Shown: one piece after another, positions 57,561 through 64,000 of the stretch
Position numbering within the stretch: position 1 is the stretch's first letter
How the letters are laid out: every line of letters begins with the position of its first letter
Origin: Rhizobium etli CFN 42
GTDB taxonomy: Bacteria; Pseudomonadota; Alphaproteobacteria; Rhizobiales; Rhizobiaceae
Direction: 5' to 3'
Assembly (NCBI RefSeq): GCF_000092045.1
Contig: NC_007766.1
Span: 310,001 to 374,000 of the forward strand
DNA length: 64,000 bases
Translations under genes and position numbers: made by a program
Notes under the pieces: model-generated
The model's database searches: none
Told to the model about the DNA's origin: nothing
The model's input: only the letters and a program-made list of their open reading frames with translations

Positions 57561-57887
57561 TTACGGTCCTTCGGTTCTTCTGATTTTTCGCCGGGAAGGT
57601 TTCTCCCCCGTTGTTATCTCGATATCGGGCGTCGTCGCGCCGGCAACTTGACCAAGGTCGGCTCCCGGCGGGTCGAGGTCACCGCTTTCCCCGGCTCCTT
57701 GAAGCAAGGCCGCATCATCTCTGTCGTCTTGATCAAGCAGGTCTTGCAGCGTCTCATTCTCGTCTTCGCCAGCCAGCTCGTCGCAAGCTTGCATCCAATG
57801 ACGCAGGTCCGAACCTTCAGGGCGGCCCTCGGCTTCCCAGATTTCATAGGCGCGCCGCCGTATCTGCTCGTGTTTGTCTATGGCCAT
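57561..57887 (-). CDS. DUF2934 domain protein
   Basis: A 108-residue, acidic protein. The first 35 residues (HEQIRRRAYEIWEAEGRPEGSDLRHWMQA) are the DUF2934 motif, a short helical domain of unknown role that is frequent in rhizobia and often sits with stress genes. The rest is low-complexity and charged with a basic tail. Its start lies within the remains of the truncated DUF326-like gene, and it shares an operon with the HD-domain gene. Confidence 0.75.
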   Translation of the reverse strand: MAIDKHEQIRRRAYEIWEAEGRPEGSDLRHWMQACDELAGEDENETLQDLLDQDDRDDAALLQGAGESGDLDPPGADLGQVAGATTPDIEITTGEKPSRRKIRRTEGP

Positions 57888-58053
57888 GATCTTCTCCAGT
57901 TTCGACGCAGGCGATCATCAACCTGAAATGCGCGGGTTCAGTACGTTTTCTACCTGCATCGAGGCAGTGGTTCATGGCCGTGCGAAGACAAGCGCCGTAG
58001 CAACGCAGGCAATTGTCGATGCATTGCTGCATTGCCGGATTGATCTCACGCAT
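57844..58053 (-). pseudogene. Truncated four-helix copper-binding (DUF326/Csp-like) protein
   Basis: A 69-codon frame whose first 52 residues (MREINPAMQQCIDNCLRCYG and onwards) match the N-terminal half of DUF326 four-helix-bundle copper-binding proteins, with cysteines at 11, 15, 18, 22 and 30. Family members continue for about 60 more residues with further cysteine motifs. Here the match ends at RLMIACVE and the frame then runs into the start of the DUF2934 gene. The likely cause is a deletion joining the 5' half to the DUF2934 gene. Half of the copper ligands are gone, so it is unlikely to work as a store. Confidence 0.6.
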
Positions 58054-58110
58054 TCTCCTGCTTCGGAGCGTTCGAACACATCGTGCGAGAACGAGCCAAG
58101 CGGCTGCCTT

Positions 58111-58467
58111 TCAAGGCCAGTTGATGGTGGGAAGAAAATCTTCCACCTGCTTGCGCTCATTGTCTGAAAGCGTTTCCACCCGCTCTTTCCAGAAGCGTTC
58201 GGCCTCCGGCGGATCCTTCTCCCATTGGCGAACTTTCGTAATGTTGTCGTCGATCTTGGACCGGCGGCGCCCACCCAGGCTCAGATACTCCTTCGCCAGT
58301 TTCAGGCTTGGGGTCTCAGTGCCCCCATCGCGATCCAACGTCGAACGCGCGTTGCGTCGGGCGGCTTCCAATGCTGTCTGGCGATCGGCCTCGGCTTGCC
58401 GCGTATCGAAGGAGCGCGCATCGTCGGTTCCGCTCTCGGGTGACATGTTGGTTGGGGAAATGGTCAT
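58111..58467 (-). CDS. Conserved hypothetical protein, charged and helical
   Basis: A 118-residue protein with no signal or membrane segment. The middle is rich in Arg, Glu and Asp with helical character (RQAEADRQTALEAARRNARS; DPPEAERFWKERVETLSDNE) and the end reads QVEDFLPTINWP. I do not recognise a family. It lies in the small-gene run with the truncated DUF326 gene downstream, and may be co-transcribed with its neighbours. Confidence 0.6.
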   Translation of the reverse strand: MTISPTNMSPESGTDDARSFDTRQAEADRQTALEAARRNARSTLDRDGGTETPSLKLAKEYLSLGGRRRSKIDDNITKVRQWEKDPPEAERFWKERVETLSDNERKQVEDFLPTINWP

Positions 58468-58574
58468 GGATCACCTCTCGATGCTGTGATCCAATAACCA
58501 CCACCAGCCGCGAGAGTTCCGCATGCTGGCAATTGATTCGAGCGGGCGTTCGAGCCAAACCGTGCTGCTGGCAA

Positions 58575-58865
58575 TCAGTGAACGGCCATGCTCACCATGC
58601 GATAGGGGTGCACTGCCTCGAATTGCGAGATCATAGCCGTTGCCTGGAGCAACACGCGCTCGGCATTCTCGGGATCGTCCCGGGCGAGTTCGTCGGCATT
58701 GACGCGAATTGCTTCGGCCATGTTGTTTGAGAGCACGGCGAAGTGTGTATTGCCCTCGACAAGAGCCTCACGCGCCGTATCCTCGAGCGTGCGCGCGATG
58801 TCGACGAAGATCTCCTCGCGTTCCTCGATACTAAGGTCTTTGATTATATTAGTCTTCTCTTCCAT
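58575..58865 (-). CDS. Small conserved acidic helical protein
   Basis: A 96-residue protein from the ATG at 58865, with TAGGAG upstream. It is helical and acidic (LSIEEREEIFVDIARTLEDTAREALVEGN, RDDPENAERVLLQATAMI) and has no recognised domain. It faces groES across a 352-base promoter region, so it could be heat- or stress-controlled too. Confidence 0.6.
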   Translation of the reverse strand: MEEKTNIIKDLSIEEREEIFVDIARTLEDTAREALVEGNTHFAVLSNNMAEAIRVNADELARDDPENAERVLLQATAMISQFEAVHPYRMVSMAVH

Positions 58866-59217
58866 GTCACTCACTCCTAAAGACGTGCGACGGTGATCGA
58901 GCTCATCGAGCCTCGATCGCCTGAGAGCTAGGAACGCCGACATCCGGATTCAAGCCATGTGCGCTTTGAACTCGCCTTCGAAACGAGGGGGACGACCATC
59001 GTCATTATGTCGAACGCAGGAGCCGGGCTTCTGTTCCCGGGAGAGCTGTTAGCAGTCGTCGATAGAGAGTGCTAATTTTTCACCTGCTCCTCTTGAAATC
59101 GAAAAACGCTCGAACCAGATCATTCGCGCAGGCGCGCGACTTGCACCCGTCCGGATCTCGTCAATCCGGTCCAGCCAGCGCCAACACCGTTGCCATTGTT
59201 TGTCTATGGAGGAAGAC
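58866..59217. other. Divergent intergenic region before groES
   Basis: About 350 bases with no supported gene. It holds the promoter of the small minus-strand gene on the left and, at the right, the CIRCE element and groES promoter. I see no further repeats. Confidence 0.6.
59049..59075. promoter_or_regulatory. CIRCE element (HrcA operator) upstream of groES
   Basis: TTAGCAGTC-N9-GAGTGCTAA, differing by one base in the left arm from the consensus TTAGCACTC-N9-GAGTGCTAA. It lies about 140 bases upstream of the groES start. HrcA repression, lifted by heat or misfolded protein, is expected for this operon. No hrcA gene is in the window. Confidence 0.88.
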
Positions 59218-59532
59218 ATGTCGTTCCGACCGCTTCATGACCGCATTCTCGTCCGCCGCGTCGATTCCGAAGAAAAGACCAAGGGCGGCATCATCATTCC
59301 CGACACCGCCAAGGAAAAGCCGCAGGAAGGCGAGGTCATTGCCGTCGGCCCCGGTGCACGCAACGATGCCGGCCAGATCCAGCCGCTCGACGTCAAGGTC
59401 GGCGACCGCATCCTGTTCGGCAAGTGGTCTGGCACCGAGATCAAGATCAATGGCGAAGACCTGCTGATCATGAAGGAAAGCGACGTGATGGGTATCATCG
59501 AAGCTCAGAGCGAGCGGAAAGAGGCCGCCTGA
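59218..59532 (+). CDS. groES: Co-chaperonin GroES
   Basis: A 104-residue GroES from the ATG at 59218, with GGAGG upstream. Typical sequence: [27 protein letters not shown], the mobile loop [13 protein letters not shown], and [34 protein letters not shown]. It forms a heptameric lid on GroEL. Gene order groES-groEL with a 150-base gap is as usual, and a CIRCE element sits upstream. Rhizobia often carry several groESL copies; this one lies among accessory genes. Confidence 0.97.
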   Translation: MSFRPLHDRILVRRVDSEEKTKGGIIIPDTAKEKPQEGEVIAVGPGARNDAGQIQPLDVKVGDRILFGKWSGTEIKINGEDLLIMKESDVMGIIEAQSERKEAA

Positions 59533-59670
59533 GTCCATCAAGTCGGAAGTCAACGCTAAAGCGCGTTGCGGTCTCTGAGATTCGCTCCTCGCGCTTTGGA
59601 TCTTAATTTCTACGCATGTCGTTCTCGCAAAACCGCTGTACACTTGGCGACATGCGCTAGCTGCCGATGA

Positions 59671-61311
<1,641 letters not shown>

Positions 61312-61368
61312 GACAGGGTCGCAGGCTCGCCTGGAGACCCCGGGCGGGCCGTTTCCGAGGGAATGAAG

Positions 61369-61620
61369 ATGGTTCAAACGATCCTAAGCCGATCGCAGGT
61401 GCCGCTGGACTCCCGCGATCTCGAAACCTGCCAACACGTCTTCGACAAGCTCAGCGCCGATTACGCAGTGGCAAGAGACAGCGACGAAGCCGAACGGATG
61501 GCGAGCATCATCATCGAGCTCTACCGACAGGGCGTGCGCGATCCCAATCATCTGCAGTCGATGGTCCAGGCGGCCCGCGGCCTCTTTGAGACGGACGGAG
61601 GGCAGCCGATTGCTCAGTGA
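61369..61620 (+). CDS. Small conserved hypothetical protein downstream of groEL
   Basis: An 83-residue protein from the ATG at 61369 (ATG at 61363 is also possible; GAGGGA lies just upstream). It is helical, with LETCQHVFDKLSADYAVARD and ERMASIIIELYRQGVRDPNHL; the latter resembles small rhizobial proteins of unknown role. It begins 57 bases after groEL on the same strand and may be part of its transcript. Confidence 0.6.
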   Translation: MVQTILSRSQVPLDSRDLETCQHVFDKLSADYAVARDSDEAERMASIIIELYRQGVRDPNHLQSMVQAARGLFETDGGQPIAQ

Positions 61621-61764
61621 CGGCGCCGGCACGAATCGATGACGAGCGCGTCCCGCATCCGTTTCAGGTCATAGCCGTGATCATATCGGAAGGGCTGAGG
61701 ACGAAGGCTTGTCGCCTTCGGCGGCCGTGGCGGGCCAGCGGAAATCCCAGCCACTCCGCACGTT

Positions 61765-62895
61765 TCACGCCACGGCAGCGATCGTGTCGCCGTCGTTCGG
61801 CAGCAGCCGCGCCACGGCGCTCAAAAGGTCGGTCTGCGATATCAGGCCGAGGATCCGGTGGTCGTCGTCGACAATGATGACGGCATGGGTGCACCCGTCC
61901 GTCAGAACCGGCAGCAGCGACAGGGCAGCATCTGAAGCTCTCGCCACTGCCGGTTTGGAGATCGCGTGGGCAATCGTATCGCCGCCCCCAAACAATTCAC
62001 GTAAGCCGACAGTGCCGACCAGGCGGCCTTCCGGATCCTTCACCGGCAGGGTGCGGATATTATGCTTCAAAAGAAGATGTCGCGCGGCGTCCGGCTCGCA
62101 GGTCTCGCCGATGGCGATCACGTCACGCGACATGATATCGGCGCAGCTGATCTTGTCGTTTGATCGGATGGCTGCCTGCAGTTCGACCTGCTGCAGCAAT
62201 CTTCCGAGGTCTGCCCGATCGATATCGAACGTTTCGTCGAGCGCCTCGAGGGCGGCATCGACATCCTCCTCGCGAAAGCCCACCCGCGCGGCGGATGGCG
62301 GATCGATCGTCTGGTGGGTGTTCTCCGCCGGCTTCGGAACGACGTGCGGATAGTTCCGTCTGGAAAGCTTGTGGAACAGCAGCCCGAGCCCCACGAGAAT
62401 GCAGGAGTTCAAAGCGACCGGCACGAAGGGAAAGAGGAACCCCCAACCGGCGACGACGGGACCGCCGAGCACGGCGGTGAGTGCCGCAGCCCCTCCCGGC
62501 GGGTGAAGGCATCGCGTGAACGACATCGCGCCGATGGCCAGCGAAACGCCGACACCCGTTGCGATGATCGGATCACGAATGAAATAGGCGGCAATGATGC
62601 CCATCAGAGCGGAAATTGTATTGCCGCCGATGATCGCCCACGGCTGTGCCAGCGGACTTGCCGGCACTGCGAAAAGCAGCACCGCCGACGCCCCCATCGG
62701 CGCGACGATCAATGGAAGATGCGGCCCCTGGCCAAACAGATAGCCGCTGATGACGCCGGTGAGGCCGATGCCCAGCAAGGCGCCGAAACAGGCGATCAAT
62801 CGTTCTCTTAATGTCGCGCCGGCCAGGATCGGCGAAAACAGGCGAAAGCGGCGGATACGGCTCGGCCCCACTTTCGGTGAAACGGGAAACTGCAT
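61765..62895 (-). CDS. HPP-family membrane protein with two CBS domains
   Basis: A 376-residue protein from the ATG at 62895. The first 170 residues form the HPP domain: four membrane helices including ACFGALLGIGLTGVISGYLF, GASAVLLFAVPASPLAQPW and the hallmark TRCLHPPGGAAALTAVLGG. After a linker, two CBS motifs follow (DIMSRDVIAIGETCEPDAA to TLPVKDPEGRLVGTVGLREL, and ALSLLPVLTDGCTHAVIIVD to ILGLISQTDLL), which typically bind adenosine nucleotides. HPP proteins are implicated in nitrite or other ion movement, without a firm role here. It shares a strand with the LysR gene 55 bases upstream. Confidence 0.88.
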   Translation of the reverse strand: MQFPVSPKVGPSRIRRFRLFSPILAGATLRERLIACFGALLGIGLTGVISGYLFGQGPHLPLIVAPMGASAVLLFAVPASPLAQPWAIIGGNTISALMGIIAAYFIRDPIIATGVGVSLAIGAMSFTRCLHPPGGAAALTAVLGGPVVAGWGFLFPFVPVALNSCILVGLGLLFHKLSRRNYPHVVPKPAENTHQTIDPPSAARVGFREEDVDAALEALDETFDIDRADLGRLLQQVELQAAIRSNDKISCADIMSRDVIAIGETCEPDAARHLLLKHNIRTLPVKDPEGRLVGTVGLRELFGGGDTIAHAISKPAVARASDAALSLLPVLTDGCTHAVIIVDDDHRILGLISQTDLLSAVARLLPNDGDTIAAVA

Positions 62896-62950
62896 GCGAA
62901 GACCAATTATGAGTGAGGATAATCTGGGGGTGACGGAAGAGAGGCAGGAG

Positions 62951-63856
62951 CTAGTTCGCCGCCAGCCTGACCTCTCTGCCTTTGGTTGCGCCAAGCACTT
63001 CATGAAAGGCCCTGAAAGCGCTGGGGCAATTGTCCTTGCGATAGACCAGCAGGGTCTCGACCGGCCCGAGCTGATGGGTATGAACGGCGGTCGGCCAGTG
63101 CATGAGATCGAGAACGGACCTGGGCATCACGCCCGCCGTATTCCCAGTCGCAACGCTCGCCAGGATCGCGTGGTAGGAACCGAGCTCGCTCGTCGGCAGG
63201 GTGTTCGATTTGCGCGCCCAGTTTTCGGCAATCCGGCGATAGGTGCAGCCGGGTTCCAAAGCTGCCAGCGATCCGACCCGCAGGTCGGCCGCGGAGTTGA
63301 TGGCGGGATGGCCGGATGGCAGCACGATCAACAGATCTTCGACAAAAACCGTCTCCATCTCCAGCGCCATGAGTTCGGCATCGAAATCCGAATCCTCCTC
63401 GCGCATCGTCTCCGGCGGGCGGGCAATCAGCGCGCAATCCAGCACATCGGCCAGAACATCGCGGGCAAGATCGCGAGAAGCCCCCATTGTCAGATGCAGC
63501 GACACATCCGGCCACATCCGGTTGAATTGCGTCAGCGCCGCCGGCAGGCGGCTTGCCGCCGTGCTTTCCATCGTGCCGACCCGTAATGTTCCCGATGGGG
63601 CGAGAGGCCGCACGGCCCGGCGCGCTTCTAGCGCAAGCGCCATCAGCCGGTTGGCATAGGTGAGAAACGTCTCGCCCTCCCGAGTCAGCGTCATCTTCTT
63701 GCCGTCGCGGCTGAACAGGCAAGCGCCAAGGTCCTCCTCCAGTTGCTGGATGCGTGTCGTCACGTTGGACGGCACCCGACCGACTGCCTTTGCGGCCTTG
63801 GTAACGCTGCGGTCGCTGGCGACGGCGAGGAATATCTCGATCGACGAAAGGTCCAA
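62951..63856 (-). CDS. LysR-family transcriptional regulator
   Basis: A 301-residue regulator: N-terminal winged HTH (MDLSSIEIFLAVASDRSVTK, AVGRVPSNVTTRIQQLEEDLG, LFSRDGKKMTLTREG), then a LysR_substrate domain. It is transcribed toward the HPP-CBS gene, which may be its target or its operon mate. LysR proteins commonly act on a divergent gene, but the 144 bases to the right edge contain no gene start. There is a small inverted repeat (AACCCG / CGGGTT) at 63913-63932. Confidence 0.9.
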   Translation of the reverse strand: MDLSSIEIFLAVASDRSVTKAAKAVGRVPSNVTTRIQQLEEDLGACLFSRDGKKMTLTREGETFLTYANRLMALALEARRAVRPLAPSGTLRVGTMESTAASRLPAALTQFNRMWPDVSLHLTMGASRDLARDVLADVLDCALIARPPETMREEDSDFDAELMALEMETVFVEDLLIVLPSGHPAINSAADLRVGSLAALEPGCTYRRIAENWARKSNTLPTSELGSYHAILASVATGNTAGVMPRSVLDLMHWPTAVHTHQLGPVETLLVYRKDNCPSAFRAFHEVLGATKGREVRLAAN

Positions 63857-64000
63857 TGAAAAATCTCTTTTCGGGAATTAAAGCGAGTCATTGTTCTCTA
63901 TATAAAAATCATAACCCGAGCTCAAGCGGGTTTAGGCACAGGCAAAAACCCGGACTCGGGGCAGTGCGTGAAGGCTCCCGGGCTCGACCTTCACTTGAAA

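Overview
This 64 kb window looks like DNA of a Rhizobium/Agrobacterium-type alphaproteobacterium. The GC content is high, coding is dense, start codons include ATG, GTG and TTG, and the genes are mostly ABC importers with their own LacI, ROK, GntR, AraC and LysR regulators, plus a CIRCE-controlled groESL. I see no replication genes, rRNA, tRNA, CRISPR array or insertion sequence. Whether this is chromosome, chromid or plasmid cannot be decided here, although the run of accessory uptake loci would suit a secondary replicon. Layout, left to right. 1-4.3 kb: the tail of a kinase-like gene, a CorA-type metal channel, an NCS1 nucleobase permease interrupted by an early amber codon, and a lipoprotein alpha/beta hydrolase. 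4.5-10.5 kb: an RND efflux operon with two tandem adaptors, divergent from a TetR gene across a palindromic operator. 10.6-12.7 kb: a LacI and an AraC regulator without obvious partners. 12.9-23.8 kb: glycan locus A, with a ROK regulator, an ABC importer, GH28-like and GH105-like enzymes, an unclassified 840-residue protein, and a divergent binding-protein gene, with two matching palindromes in the divergent region. 24-28.5 kb: a DUF3422 protein, and a chemoreceptor paired with a periplasmic sugar-binding protein. 28.6-34.3 kb: glycan locus B, with an alpha-L-fucosidase, a binding protein and two permeases but no ATPase, under a divergent LacI with two matching palindromes. 34.6-38.4 kb: a GntR regulator and an NMT1/TauT-type ABC importer preceded by a potentially structured leader. 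38.6-42.5 kb: a two-component system, an isochorismatase-like hydrolase and a GlxA-type regulator. 42.5-53.5 kb: glycan locus C, with a heparinase II/III-like enzyme, a GH88 unsaturated uronyl hydrolase, a complete ABC importer, DUF624 and DUF2264 proteins. 53.6-58.9 kb: a phosphatase, an antitoxin without toxin, a PAS histidine kinase and several small stress-type genes, one truncated. 59-63.9 kb: groES-groEL, a small conserved protein, an HPP-CBS membrane protein and a LysR regulator. The common theme is import of plant- or microbe-derived oligosaccharides (uronic acid-, rhamnose- and fucose-containing, by enzyme family) followed by breakdown inside the cell: none of the predicted glycan enzymes has a recognisable signal peptide, while every binding protein does. 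A and C carry their own ATPase; B does not and probably borrows one. The binding-protein genes of the importers are each followed by a GC-rich hairpin, which fits their need for higher expression. All family names are assigned by reading the translated sequence from memory, without a database search.
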